Origin: Mantis religiosa
Taxonomy: Eukaryota > Arthropoda > Insecta > Mantodea > Mantidae
NCBI GenBank assembly: GCA_030765055.1
Contig: CM060953.1
Location: 178,166,709-178,230,708 of the forward strand
Length of the DNA: 64,000 nucleotides
Reading direction: 5' to 3'
Shown: positions 1-10,726 of the stretch, in pieces
How the letters are laid out: every line of letters begins with the position of its first letter
Numbering within the stretch: position 1 is the stretch's first letter
Translations under genes and position numbers: made by a program
The notes under the pieces: generated by a model
What the model was told of the DNA's origin: nothing
Database searches by the model: none
The model's input: only the letters and a program-made list of their open reading frames with translations

Positions 1-660
1 AATCTTTCGGCACCCTTAGTAATCTGTATTTATTATCTGCGACCTTCAGAAGTGGTAAAAATCGTTATTTTTAAATAACAGTTGCATTCTCTTCGATAAA
101 AATGAAACACTAACCTCCAAGTAATCGCTGCAAATTTCTTATCACACGAAACTAGAGTAGTGTTCGACAATCTGAATGAGAATTGCTATGGATTTACTCG
201 ATACTCGTGAACAACTAAATTATTCCTTAGTTTCCATCAACATTCGGTGTGATTATAGCTGTCGTGCTTTAATGAGATATCTTCCTACCGGTTTATACAA
301 CCGATAAGAGTATTAGAATCTAAAGTGCTGCCCTCAAGTGTACAACTTCTGAAACAATGATACCGTAGTTTCACGTGCGAGTAATTCTAAACCATTGTCA
401 ATTGACAGTTAATGCTGATATCTGACGCGAGATGTTTAAACTACTAAGCGCTCCCTGTGAACTAAATCAATTTGTCCGTGGGGGAATATACTTACCGGAT
501 ATACAAATTTATTAAATGGGAAGGTGAGTAAATTAAGAACGAAACATTGCTTCACTCATCGTAGGGTACCGTAACGTCACTGCCCAGCAAGGTTTACAGT
601 AACACTAGAAAGTAATTGTTCTTTCACATTAGCGGTGTGTAGCACAAGATTAGAAAGGGT

Positions 661-772
661 TATCAATGGAATAGCCGGGATTTGAACAACGGATCCCGCA
701 CTCTACGTCTGGTTGCTTTAACCATTCAGCTTGGAAGATTTGAGCTTAAAATCCTGTAAATGGCACTGAATT
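661..772 (-). repeat. tRNA-like module (SINE head)
   Basis: Read on the minus strand, this has a D-arm-like segment followed by a T-arm-like GGTTCAAATCC-type B box and an ending related to TGGCATTGA. Related copies lie at 17222-17310 (plus strand), 36328-36428, 45088-45193 and 51568-51673. This copy is degenerate (for example TTGAACAACGG). It is a tRNA-derived repeat and not a functional tRNA gene. Confidence 0.5.
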
Positions 773-2236
773 ACTTAGCATGACTCTTCGTTACAGTAAT
801 AATAATTATTTATTTGTAAGTTTAACCGTGTTAATAAGGTTTATATCATTACATAATATAGGAAGATATTCAGAAAGAAAATAAATTAAGCAATAAAATG
901 GTTCATTACTTAAGTCATAGTGAATTTTGGAGTTTAAATCGTACAGAATTGGATTTGTACAAGCAACAATAATATCAATTCAATAATTTAGTTTGGGCTA
1001 AAAGTAAAGTTATAGACGTATTTAGAATATATGACACAAATAATGTGATGTGTACTGCATTTAGGATATCCAGATTTACTAGCAGAAAACAAGGGAACTT
1101 CCAGAAATGTTTCCCATTAAAAGAGCTCGTACTTACATTCTGTGCAGATATAACTTTAATATATTTATTCATAGCAGCTGAAGCCATATATTAGATATGC
1201 TTACATTTCGTTAATTGTTAAGCTTTATCATTTCTGATTCAGATAAAAATAAGTCTTTGTTAGTCTATACAGATGACAAACGTAGTTTTAATGAGCTGTA
1301 AAGACTCTTGTTTCTTACATTTGTACATTTGCTACGTCCACATTCTAACAGCTGACAAGAATCAATGCTACCATTTATAGTAGCACTACCAGAATTGTTG
1401 GAGGGAGGGGAGGATGTAACCTTCTTCCTTAACTACTTTCTGCTGTTAAATGTGGGCTTCTAGTCTGGAACCATTCATTCGCTTTACTCCATCCTTCGAT
1501 ATATCGCAAAGCAATTAGTCATTGTTCGGTAGACTACATACGAAAGTGATCATCACGATTGGAAATATACAATTTAAAACATGGAATCAGTAACAGTGAT
1601 TAAATATCTCGACAAATAGCCCGAACTTGTCCAGAGATCCGGGAAGTTCAATAAATTTATCCTAAAATACGGAAAAACCTGTGAAATACAGGAAATCTGC
1701 CAACCTTAGCTGCATTACTGAAGATAAATATACAAATGATTCTTCTTTTCAATTTTTTTCACTTCTTTTGTTTCCATTGTTAGTATTATAACTGGAACAC
1801 GTGTATTCTATTAGCATTCACTTGTTTATTGAGATTTATTGAAATTTGAAATAAACTATTCCGCTGGCATTTCACCATTTTGTACTGCAGCTCCTTTTAT
1901 TACCACAGCAGTGTGAAGGTTAAAAATAATTAATAAATATATAATACTGTAAATCATTTATTATAATTTTGGTTAATTAGCAGATACAGAAAGAACCGAA
2001 GTGTCAAAATATTACTAAACTGAATAACAAGTTTAGATTATATCTGCATTTATTTATTTAAACACTAAACCATTTCTGTCAAATTGTAATTACATTTCTA
2101 TAAAATAAACTAACGCTGCCAAATGATACATTCATTAATAAACAAAGCAGTTCATATCTGTGCAAAAAGCAAGTTTAACTTCGATTTCTTAGCAAGTACA
2201 TTTTTCAGGTCATAATTTCGTTTCTTTCTTACAGCT

Positions 2237-3040
2237 GTGATGGAAATATTGATGATGGCCGATAACTCACTGTACTTTGATGCAGGAGTCATTTTCCCTT
2301 TTCCCAAAAAATCAGTGAGGAGGAAACCGTTCGCATCCCAAAAAATTGCGACGTCTACTTCTCCGGCACAGGGGACCGTCTTTGCTTTATTTGAAGCAGA
2401 TTCTCCGGAAGTAAATCATTGTTTTCATTATTTCTTGGTTTCCGGAGTATAATGGTGAATCCAGCTCTCATCGACAGTAACATCTTAATGCAAATAGAAC
2501 TTCAGGTTTCGCTTAAAATGTTTCGAATTTGAAGTCCGAGCCCTCTTGCTCTCCACTCTGAGCAAACGCAGCAAAACTCGGGACGACGGCATTTTCATCT
2601 ACAACTCATCGTGCAAAATATGAGTTGTCATTTCATTGGACACAAATGTCGCTTGACGCTCAGCGAGACACATATCGTGTACTTTGTGAATGACTTCCTC
2701 GGTAACCACAACTGCAAGCCATCCTGGGCGCTCCTCGCCAAAAACGAATGTTCGACCTCATCCAAAATCGTTTGACCAATATCTAACTGTTGTCATAAAC
2801 AGCACAAGGTCTCCATAAACTATATCCAATTTTGCATTTATTTCCTCGCAAGTTTTCCCATCTAAAAGTAAAAAGCGAATCACTGAACGATACAGCACTT
2901 TCTCCGTTATAGCGAGCACATGTTGAACGACTCGAAATGTCTGTAAAATCCAAACAAACCTATGAACGAGCACCAAAATTGTTTTCACAACGTGTGACAA
3001 ATGACAGTACATGATGATAACGCAATTCTACCTTACTAAC
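2237..3040 (-). pseudogene. mariner transposase relic
   Basis: Conceptual minus-strand translation gives the N-terminal helix-turn-helix region of a mariner transposase, with the motifs GKTCEEINAKLDIVYGD and VRYWSNDFGRGR, then VVTEEVIHKVHDMCLAER. Further downstream are pieces of the catalytic domain around the Tyr-Thr-Pro-Glu motif. Frames are broken by stops and indels, and no full DDD catalytic triad can be read. The same relic lies in inverted orientation at 14397-15300, so both come from one copy carried in the composite repeat. Truncated versions occur at about 36836, 45590 and 52075. It cannot encode active transposase. Confidence 0.75.
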
Positions 3041-3689
3041 TTCATAAATTTTAAAACAGGGTAGTTTTTAAACCCTTGTATTATAATTTGTGCCCCGTGG
3101 TAATATGGCTGCAACCCAAAGTTTAGTTAAACCATTTTATCTTCCTAATTTACTCCGCTTGGCATAGAATTTATATTAATAAATTTGCATATTGCTTCAC
3201 AACCTAGTCGTATAGTTATGGGACGTAAAATAATGTACAAGGTCATTAAATTTAGTTCAGAAATAGCGCTTAGTGGTTTGAAACTCTCGTCAGATATCAG
3301 GTAAGTCCAGCATATTGTATTACCTACGTTTTAGAAGTGGCACATTTGATGGCAGCATCTTATATTCCACCAATTATAACAGTTTTATCAACCGGAAGGA
3401 AGATATCGCAATGAAGCACGGCATATATAATCAAATTGAATGCTAATGAAAACTAAGGAATAATTTAGTTGGTTACGATTATCGAGTAATTCGATAGGAA
3501 TTGTCATTCAGGTTGTCAAACACTACTCGAGTTTCGTGTATCCAAGATGTTTGTAGCATTTAGTTCGAGGTTAGTATTTCATTTGTATCGAACCGAATGA
3601 AACTGCTACTTGAAGATAAGTGTTTTTTCTACTTAAAAATTGGTAGATAATAAATACAAAATATTAATGCACTTCAAATTAACGTACTC

Positions 3690-3960
3690 AGTCGGTAGGT
3701 TACCCCCTTGCCTTGGGAGGGTTACGGGGTTCGATTTCCGGCTGGAGGTTGGACTTTTCCTCCAAGCAAGATGCTTCACCATCTTCCCCAGGGTCTGGAA
3801 GTATGAATGAGAGTTTCGAATGTGTGTGTTATCTAATAATTAAAACGAAAAAATCTAAAGAACCAGCAACGCAACGTCTACAAGATAACACCAACGCCAT
3901 ATGTTCGAATGGAGAACGACCGCCGATGGGAACATTGCAGTCATAGGCGTAGATATCCCG
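3690..3960 (+). repeat. tRNA-derived SINE, family 2
   Basis: The head resembles a tRNA, with an A-box-like segment after AGTCGGTAGG and a B box GGGTTCGATTTCC. The body contains CATCTTCCCCAGGGTCTGG and AAGTATGAATGAGAG. The same body appears at about 13560-13860, 23700-23965, 31000-31225, 37455-37715, 46215-46475 and 60100-60372. Seven copies in both orientations, with a pol III-type head, support a SINE. Confidence 0.75.
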
Positions 3961-4302
3961 TATATAGTGCACAATATGGCGCTAGTTCTGACTTTCTTCT
4001 CTTGAACTTTGAGAAGTAGTTCAGAGATGGCAGCATAGGAAACATATAAGAGTAATAGAGATGTAACTCCTTTTTCGATGAGGTATCCTTAAATATTTGC
4101 AAAGTAATTGCATTTTCGCAACGAAAATCATATTATGTAGGGGATGAAATGGGGGATATGTATTTTTAACATGGTATATAAAGTTTATGCACATATGGAT
4201 CTTTTAAGCCACAACAAAGAGGTCTGCGATTAGTGTTTTAAAAACAGTAAGTTCTAAGGTATTACACGGTTGTTGTCGGATCTACTTGTCAATTTTTGGA
4301 GT

Positions 4303-4330
4303 CCGGGATAGCGTCTGCGCTATATCCCGG
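4303..4330 (+). repeat. Conserved stem-loop at composite-repeat boundary
   Basis: The arms are CCGGGATAGCG and CGCTATATCCCGG around a four-base loop, with a two-base bulge in the 3' arm. It follows a conserved AATTTTTGGAGT leader. Thirteen clear relatives occur in the window, some with compensating changes in both arms. Confidence 0.8.
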
Positions 4331-4344
4331 AATAATTATTGGAA

Positions 4345-5115
4345 AAATTCAATGCCATAGCCAGGATTTTAACCACGGATCTCCTGGTTTCCGTCCAGCC
4401 GCACCAACATTGTGCTACTATGGCCAACGTGCCGATATGACATTAAATTCTCCAACTGACGCGTATTTTTCACGGTAAACAACTTAGGAGTTCTCATAAA
4501 CACATGAGACAACTCCCTTAATGGCGACTTACTATGCTGTAAGTACTTTAAGGCCCGGGCTTTATAGTTAACCACTATTAGGTCAATTGATGGAAATTAA
4601 TTGTTATTTCACATTGGCCCTGTGTAGGCTAAATTGTGGAAACGTAGATTCAGACTGAAAAATTCAATGCCATAGCCGGGATTTGAACCACGGATCTTCT
4701 GGTTTCCGTCCAGCCGCACTACTATTGTGCTACTATGGTCAACGTGCCGGTATGTTTCCACAATTTAGCCCTCACACGGCCAGTGTGAAAGAACAATTAA
4801 TTTCCATTAATTGACCTAATAGTGGTTAACTATAAAGCCCGGACCTTAAAGTACTTACGTGAAGTAAGTCGCCATTAAGGTAGTTGTCTCATGTGTTTAT
4901 GAGAACTCCTAAGTGGTTTACCGGGAAAAATACGAGTCAGTTGGAGAATTTAATGTCATATCGGCACGTTGGCCATAGTAGCACAATGGTAGTGCGGCTG
5001 GACGGAAACCAGAAGATCCGTGGTTCAAATCCCGGCTATGGCATTGAATTTTTCAGTCTAACTCTATGTTTCCTCAATTTAGCCTACACACGGCCAGTGT
5101 GAAATAAGAATTAAT
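4345..5115. repeat. Foldback cluster of three tRNA-headed SINEs
   Basis: Arms of nearly 300 bp (about 4345-4642 and 4754-5037) are reverse complements. Three tRNA-like heads lie within it: 4353-4443 (minus), 4664-4750 (minus) and 4962-5040 (plus). Each contains GTGGTTCAAATCCCGGC or its complement and ends in GGCATTGAA. The plus copy also has an A-box-like TAGTAGCACAATGGTAGTGC. This cluster sits where other composite-repeat copies carry a family 1 SINE and an inverted tRNA-like module. It could extrude as a cruciform. Confidence 0.7.
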
Positions 5116-5240
5116 TTCCATCAGCTTATAGTATTATTATAATTTGTGCTAGGCAGTGACATTACGACAACCCTAAGTTGAGTTAGCAATCTTTTGCTTC
5201 TTAATTTACTGCGCTCTGGATAGCTCAGGATATAACGAAA

Positions 5241-5999
5241 GTGTACACTAAGCATAATTGACTGAGTGAACGAGCAATGTTGTTGGCAAACAATACAATA
5301 ACAATGACCTCAATGCGACCATTCAGAATTTTGTTCAGGGGTTGTTGCTTTTATAAAAAGCATACACGCAGTTATCAACCAGAATGAAGTGGTCAACTAT
5401 CCCACAGACCCTTTAAATTTATTAGAATTGCCTGGACTAACACCTCAAAATATAGAATTAAAAGTAGAATCATTTGTGATCATTAACCAATCACGACTGT
5501 GCACTGAAACGACACTAGCACTGAAACGACACTAACTGTAAAAGAGCAAATGAATAACGTTATCGAGGCAACAATCATTAAGGGAAAGGACAAAGGTGAG
5601 CATATCTCGATTCCGCGCATTCCGATGATTCTAAGGGATTTACCTTTAGCTTTCAAACGTCTACAATATCCCGTGCGTTTGGTCTTTGCAATGATCATAA
5701 AAAAAGTCTCAAGGCCAGTCGTTCGAAGTTTGCGGAATTAACTTGGAGTTTGCATGTTTCTCTCATGGACATACGTCGTGTATACGTGCGTCGGAAAACC
5801 ATCATCTTTGTATATTTACGCCGGACAAAAAAGAAAAAAGGTACCGTTCCTCAGAGGGCTTTAAATCGATTAATTTAATTGTATTTAAAGTTCACCCCCA
5901 CGTGGAGAATAAATAAATAACTGATACAAATTTGTTTTATTTATATAGATAAGTTTAGACAATTTTTGTTGGTGGTACAAAGCTCACAGAGTCTGCTAG
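5241..5999 (+). pseudogene. Helitron helicase C-terminal relic and 3' end
   Basis: Frame-broken translation matches the C-terminal part of the PIF1-like helicase of Helitron Rep/Hel proteins. Readable segments include LELPGL, a MNNVIEATIIKGK block (here with small changes), IPRIPMI and ICGINLEF-type sequence. Rolling-circle Helitrons encode this helicase near their 3' end. About 120 bp after the coding similarity the sequence reaches CTAG followed by T (5996-6000), matching the CTRR-T terminus expected of Helitrons. An insertion near 5510 (a repeated 'ACTGAAACGACACTA') and several frameshifts disrupt it. Only the tail is present, without a Rep domain or 5' end. Confidence 0.7.
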
Positions 6000-6229
6000 T
6001 AAAATAATACTACTTCAGAGAGAGCTTAGTTGTTTGAAGTTTTCTCATGAGATATTAGTGAAATCACGGACATTACGTTAGCTATGTTTCAAAAGTGGAC
6101 CACTTGATGGCAGCACCTTACATTCTACCATTTTTTTCGGTTGTACAAACCGGAAGGAAAATATTATTGCAATGAAGTACGGCAACTGCAATACACAACT
6201 ACTGTTGCTTTTTTTTCCTTCTTCTTTTT

Positions 6230-6470
6230 TGTAATTTATATTCTCCAAATTTAAGTCATATCGGACGATGACTGAAATGAGTGCAGTGATGCTCAAATGA
6301 GCCCAGGGTCCATAGAGCTGAGAATTACCCGACACTCGTCTCTCAGGATAAAGGAAAACCCAGGAAAAACTTATCGTGGGAAAAACTGACCGAGATTCGA
6401 ACTGGGGACCTCCTCAACGTGAGACAGACGCGTTACCATCTACACTACCGACGCGGTACACCGAATGTTG
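6230..6470 (-). repeat. tRNA-derived SINE, family 1 (antisense in the half-unit)
   Basis: On the minus strand there is a tRNA-like head (ACCGCGTCGG reversed, A box TGGTAACGCGT, B box AGTTCGAATCTC), a body with TCTATGGACCCTGG, and an end with CATCGTCCGATATGACTT. The same insertion sits at the same place in the other composite-repeat copies (33235, 39735, 48480 and 56460), so it predates their amplification. Confidence 0.75.
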
Positions 6471-7078
6471 ATGGAAACTAAGGAATAATGTAGTTTCTTA
6501 CGAGTATCGAGTAATTCTAGAGCAATTTTCATTCTGATTGTCGAACACTACTCGCGTTTCGTGTGTTAAGATGTTTGCAGCAATTAGTTGGAAGTTAGCA
6601 TTTAAATTTATTGGAGCGAATGCAACTGATACATGAAAATAAACATTGTTACCACTGCCAAGGATAGCAGATGCTAAATACAGACCGTTATAGAGCTTTT
6701 ATTAAATGTAGGTTCTAGATATCTCCTATAGAGGACGTTGTGGCGCTAGTTCTTACAGACGGCACCGGCTTTTTTCTCTTGAACTTTGAAAAGAGGCTCA
6801 GAGATGGCAGCATAGGAAACATATTACAGTACTGGAAATGTAACTCATTTTCCGATGCTGCATATTAAATATTTAACAAATAATTGCGTTTTTGCAAAGA
6901 GGATCCTATTGTGGAAGGGATAAGAGCAGCGATATTTCTTTTAATAAGGTATTTCAAGTTCCTGCACATATCCATCATTTCACCAGGAAACAAAAGTCTC
7001 CAAATAGTTCTTTAAAAGCGGCACGCTTCTCGTTTTCGTCACAAATTATTTGAGCTATAGCTATATCAATTTTTGGAG

Positions 7079-7105
7079 CCTAGGAGAGCGTTCGCTGTAT
7101 CCTGG
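7079..7105 (+). repeat. Variant stem-loop
   Basis: This is the second stem-loop type in the composite repeat, with relatives at 34097, 40586, 49328 and 57306. The consensus arms are CCCAGGATAGCG and CGCTGTATCCTGGG. This copy is mutated in the 5' arm (CCTAGGAGAGCG). It is preceded by the same TTTTTGGAG leader as the main type. Confidence 0.65.
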
Positions 7106-7109
7106 GATA

Positions 7110-7480
7110 ATCAATATATTTATACTTGGGGCCAAGGTCCCCTCCTCACGCGTCAGACGCACCCGTTTATAAATTCATTCCGATCTTCAACAGCATCGAC
7201 CATAATTTGTACCAGCTCCTCTCTTTGGCAAGACCCTGCAACCTCCAATATCATTACAACTTTCATTAAAAAATACTTGCCATCAGGAGCATCATTCACA
7301 ATCTTTGTTAGATCCCTTCTCGAAGATACTTTTGAATTCTTTGGATGACGTCCAATATTTTTGCTATTTTAAGAACCACACTATCTTAGGAAAACTTCCC
7401 ATATAAATTCCATTATTTATCTTTATCATTGTTTTTAGCATAAAAAATAAGACCGCTTTCTTTAACTCGTGCCAGATCAC
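7110..7480 (-). pseudogene. Crypton/DUF3504-like tyrosine recombinase fragment
   Basis: Minus-strand translation gives a piece resembling the DUF3504 (Crypton-derived/ZMYM-type) tyrosine recombinase family: a KSKVSSRRDLTKIVNDAPDG segment, then KYFLMKVVMI, then a (G/S)xCxREEL motif holding the expected first catalytic arginine, then VDxVEDRNEFI. It runs straight into the variant stem-loop. Upstream on the same strand a MLKTMIKINNG-like segment is readable only with a frame change. Copies lie at 34125, 40614, 49356 and 57334; related copies lie at 18500-18930 and 19062-19700. It is a dead gene fragment carried by the repeat. Confidence 0.55.
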
Positions 7481-8028
7481 TTGTAAGAACGAAACTGAAA
7501 ATGAACACACTACAAAACAGTTTTATCCTTACCACGTGTGTTGGAAGAGAGTTGAGAGAGCTAATGGTTTGTTTTCCCTCTTCGTCGAAGGATTATAGTT
7601 TATGACCTTTTGGTTCTTGGAACTTGTGCAAGCACAGTCGTCCTAAGAACTATTGCACCTTTTAAAATACGTAAGTTGTAACCCATTACACATAAACTAC
7701 TCCGTTTTAATCAAGTTATTTAGTAAGCAATTCCCCAAAATATTTCCATTTCCACTTTAGACTATAATTTTACAGGAGAAACACCTTCGTTGTGAAATTT
7801 ATTTTCGGCTTTTCCATGGTTTTGGGGTATAAGGTCACCCGATCTAACACTCTCATTGCAATAATATTTTCCTTCCGGTTTATACAACCGTTCAAAATGG
7901 TAGAATATAAGGTGCTGCCATCTAGTGCACTACTTCTAAAACATAGATAATGTAATGTCCGTGATTTCACTAATATCTGACGAGACAACTTCAAACCACT
8001 AAGCTCTCTCTGAAGTAATATTATTTTA

Positions 8029-8752
8029 CTAGGTGACTCTGTGACCTTTGTACCACCAATACAAACGGTTTGTACTTATCTATATAAATAAAACAAACTT
8101 GTATCTGTTATTTATTTATTCTGTAAGTAGGGGTGAACTTTAAATACAATTAAGTTAATCAATTTAAAACCCTCTGAAAAACGGTACCTTTTTCTTTTTT
8201 TTGGGGCGTAAGTATATAAAGATGATGGTTTCCCAACACACGTATACACGACGTATGTCCATGAGAGAAACTTGGAAACTCCAAGTTAATTCCGCAAACT
8301 TCGAACGACTGGCCTTGCGACTTTTTTATGATCTTTGCAAAGACCAAACGCACGGAATATTGTAGACGTTTAAAAGTGGAATCATCGGAATTCGCGGGAT
8401 CAAAACATCCTCTCCATTGTACTTTCCCTTAATGATTGTTGCCTCTATATCGTTATTCATTAGCTCTTTTACCGTTAGTGTTGTTTCAGTGCCCAGTCGT
8501 GATTGGTTAATAATCACAAATGATTCTTCTTTTAATTCTAAATTTTGAGGTGGTAGTCCAGGCAATTCTAATAAATTTAAAGAGTCTGTGGAATAGTTGA
8601 CCACTTCATTCTGGTTAATAACTGTGTCCATGCTTTCTATGAAGGCAACAACCCCGGAAGAGAATTCTGTATGGTCGCATTGAGGTCGTTGTTAATATAT
8701 TGTTTACCAACAATATTGCTCGTTCACTCAATCAATTATGCCTAGTGTACAC
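8029..8752 (-). pseudogene. Helitron helicase C-terminal relic (reverse copy)
   Basis: The minus strand has the longest readable stretch among these copies, from 8631 down to about 8326. It includes DTVINQNEVVNYST, the LLELPGLPPQNLEL block, the LTVKELMNN motif and IPRIPMI. Frameshifts then lead to the SFEVCGINLEF and FSHGHTSCIR region, the counterpart of the helicase's C-terminal conserved block. The minus-strand end is CTAG (8029-8032) followed by T. The family is the PIF1-like helicase of Helitrons. Stops and a missing N-terminus make it inactive. Confidence 0.75.
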
Positions 8753-8763
8753 TTCCGTTATAT

Positions 8764-9148
8764 TGTTAACCAAGCGGCGGACTCACGATGCCGATCAATA
8801 AATGAAAGCCGGTGGAAGGAGGGGAGACGCAGGCGGGGCTGGGACTTCGTTTACCCCTCCTCCTGCCGCTCGAAGCAGCACGAAGCTTCGAGAATCTTTT
8901 CTCCCTCCATAAAAGGATGTCTCGGGAAACTTCTGGCCGATCAATATAAGCGAGGCGACGGGCAGTTGTGTTGAGTTAGCCGTGGCGGACAGAAGTGTAG
9001 TCGCGCCGAGTGTACGTGTAAAGCCGAACTGGCAAAATTGTAATTGTGTGTATTAAATTGTAATTGTGATATTGGAATAAGGTGGAAATGAAGAACATTT
9101 TGAGTGGTGTAATTGAACTTTTTAATTTTACGAACCCACAAAGTCACA
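8764..9148 (+). repeat. 5' LTR of the Gypsy element
   Basis: It starts TGTTAACC and ends AAGTCACA. A TATA-like CATAAAAGG lies at about 8909-8917 and is a plausible core promoter. It aligns without gaps to 12199-12583. Confidence 0.93.
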
Positions 9149-9150
9149 AC

Positions 9151-9168
9151 TGGCGTCAGAAGTGGGAT
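9151..9168 (+). promoter_or_regulatory. Primer-binding site, tRNA-Leu type
   Basis: TGGCGTCAGAAGTGGGAT begins two bases after the 5' LTR. Its complement matches the 3' end of tRNA-Leu (CAG type, ending in TCTGACA plus CCA) except at the discriminator base. The matching tRNA is recalled from memory and was not searched. Confidence 0.7.
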
Positions 9169-9175
9169 AACGGCC

Positions 9176-10218
9176 ATGGAATCGGCATTTGAAAAGCTTT
9201 TGGAAAAGATGAGCGAATTAACAGCGAAGACGGAAGCGGCAAACTACAACTTGGCCACGACAATGACCGCAAAGATGGCCGAACTGACCACAGAAATGAG
9301 GGCAGCGAACGACAGCCTGGCCACGGAGATGAAAGCGGCAAACGAGGCCCTTGCCGTGAAGTTCGAAGAGCAGCTGACCGGCGTAAAAGAGGACGTCACA
9401 GAGTTAGGCGAGCGCGTCGAAGACCTGGCGAGCCGCGTTGACGAGCAGGAGGGAAAGGCTGACAGCAACGCAAAGTCCCTGAACGCCATGGTGGAGGACG
9501 TCGTCGGCAGGAGGTTAAAGGATTTGAAGGTCGACGCACCGGGACGCGACAACACATCGGCGCGCGTTAAACCTCCGAAATATGACGGCGCGTCAACTTT
9601 TGAGGTCTTCCGCCGCAAATTCGACGCAGTGGTCAAGCACAACAAATGGTCACCAGAGGAGGAGGCCACACAGTTAATAGTCAGCCTCCAGGGTCGGGCC
9701 GCGGAAGTCCCAAACGCGGTACACACAACGGCGGCGTCCAAGGACATCTGCGAGGCCCTGGAGAATCGTTTTGGGAACCACCGCTTAGCCGCAGCGTACC
9801 GCATCCAGCTGAAGGCAAGGTTGAACAACTGGCTAGCAAGGCCCTAGTCGACCTCCCACCAGAGTTCGTATCCCGGGAAGCTGCCTACACATTCGTTGAC
9901 GGGGTACGGGACACGGAGATTCGTCAGCGCCTAATGCTCGTTGATTATAAAACAATCCACGAGGCGCTAACGGCAGCATTAACGATGGAGGCGGCCGAGG
10001 TAACAGCTATCCCGTCGTCGAGAACGAGGAGCGTGCGCTACACCGGAGACAGAAGACCAGCAGAGGGATGCCGGCGAACAACCAGTGGCCCGTGTTGGGG
10101 GTGTGGACAGCCCGGCAACCTGCAGAGAGACTGCCCATACCAGGAAGAGCAGCCGGAAGAACGAGTAAGGCCCGGGGTGGAGAGGGGCACGTCGGCGCCA
10201 TTACCACCATCCCCTTGA
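9176..10218 (+). pseudogene. gag: Gypsy gag, frameshifted
   Basis: Gag forms the retrotransposon particle and binds its RNA. The first ATG after the primer site is at 9176 and opens a frame to a stop at 9845-9847. Residues 1-120 are helical, with coiled-coil-like Ala/Glu/Lys repeats. A retrotransposon-gag domain follows, with PPKYDGASTFEVFRRKFDAV, WSPEEEATQLI and LQGRAAEV. Near 9830-9847 the homology moves to another frame, which continues through LPPEFVSREAAYTFVDG to a zinc knuckle at 10093-10134 and ends at TGA 10216-10218. The knuckle reads C-x2-C-x4-N-x4-C, with Asn in place of the canonical His. The frame change looks like a small deletion and not a programmed shift, since no slippery site is obvious. 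Confidence 0.85.
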
Positions 10219-10605
10219 GTGACAATCCGCGCCGTCAGCCGGCGAATGGATGACAGCCTCATCGCAGACGGCTGGGTAGGAGAAAAGCCGTACCGTGTGC
10301 TGGTAGACACCGGGGCGGCCGTGACCATTATCAGACCTGACGTGGCAACTGGTTTGCCGACGAGGAAGCCGAGCCGACCATACCAACTTGTGTTGGCATC
10401 GGGTGACACTTTGCCTGTGGAGAAGGAGGCCCTGCTGGAGCTGACCTTGGGACGGAGTGCCGTGTATTTGTGGGTGTTCGTCGCGAAGGTGGCTAAGGAA
10501 GTGATTCTGGGACTGGATGCCCTCAGGAGCCACGAGGCGACGGTCGACGTCGGCAGGAAGGTCCTGAGGCTCAAAGGAGAAGAGGTTATACTCCGCCATC
10601 CGTAA
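10219..10605 (+). pseudogene. pro: Gypsy aspartic protease
   Basis: This is the retroviral-type aspartic protease that would mature Gag-Pol. It follows the gag stop in the same frame, so the two would be joined by read-through or are separated by a mutated stop. The active-site VDTGAAVT motif is at about 10303-10326 and a hydrophobic VILGLDAL segment, typical of the C-terminal psi-loop, is near 10501-10524. The size (about 125 residues) is normal, and the domain itself has no internal stop. A stop (TAA) lies at 10603-10605, after which a linker (ILNEDVVVPARSEV) continues in the same frame. Confidence 0.85.
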
Positions 10606-10714
10606 GAGCACCTTGGAATCGGTAGGGTCATCTTGAACGAAGACGTGGTTGTCCCCGCGAGGAGCGAGGTGATGGTGACGGCGCGACCAGAAGGCCAGAC
10701 AGCAGGTTGGGTCC

Positions 10715-10726
10715 AGTAGCTGCAGG
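10715..10726 (+). other. Deletion junction removing RT and most of RNase H
   Basis: The post-protease linker (ending GQTAGWVQ) meets, after one TAG codon, a segment reading LQEYAFISEHRRGKSHGNAD. In Ty3/Gypsy Pol that segment is the very end of RNase H, just before the integrase. The reverse transcriptase domain and nearly all of RNase H, expected to span well over 1 kb, are absent. Frame is preserved across the join. Confidence 0.8.

Larger units (their letters stand above)
1..4302 (+). repeat. Composite repeat, distal part of a forward copy
   Basis: This is the distal part of the ~6.5 kb composite repeat, entering from beyond the left edge. In order it shows an inverted half-unit (about 1-520), a tRNA-like module (661-772), an unrecognised AT-rich stretch (about 775-2230), a mariner relic on the minus strand (about 2237-3040) and a forward half-unit (about 3240-4302). 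The half-unit is recognised by its shared 'CTCGTCAGATAT' and 'GATGGCAGC' motifs. It ends at the stem-loop at 4303. The block matches 13131-18368 in reverse complement, without the solo LTR found there. No intact gene was seen. Confidence 0.75.
4303..7855 (+). repeat. Composite repeat, proximal part (truncated by inversion)
   Basis: From its stem-loop this copy carries the foldback cluster, the Helitron helicase tail, a half-unit with an antisense SINE, a second stem-loop, an antisense recombinase fragment and part of the unrecognised stretch that follows in other copies. It ends abruptly near 7855, where sequence homologous to about 34850 jumps directly into the reverse complement of a half-unit (about 7860-8028). 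That is an inversion junction. Confidence 0.7.

Noticed and set aside
661..772. tRNA gene
   Set aside because: A and B box-like sequences are present, but no seven-base acceptor stem or proper anticodon arm can be drawn. The many related copies point to SINE heads.
975..1187. A ~60-70 codon ORF (AAMNKYIKVISAQNVSTSS...) repeated at 16799-17002 and, degenerate, at 43429-43611
   Set aside because: It lies in the AT-rich interior of the composite repeat, is broken in most copies and has no recognisable domain. Conservation is explained by repeat copying.
7073..7348. A 91-codon plus-strand ORF also found at 34091, 49301 and 57279
   Set aside because: It is the opposite strand of the recombinase fragment, which has the recognisable motifs. 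It stays open only because the copies are nearly identical.
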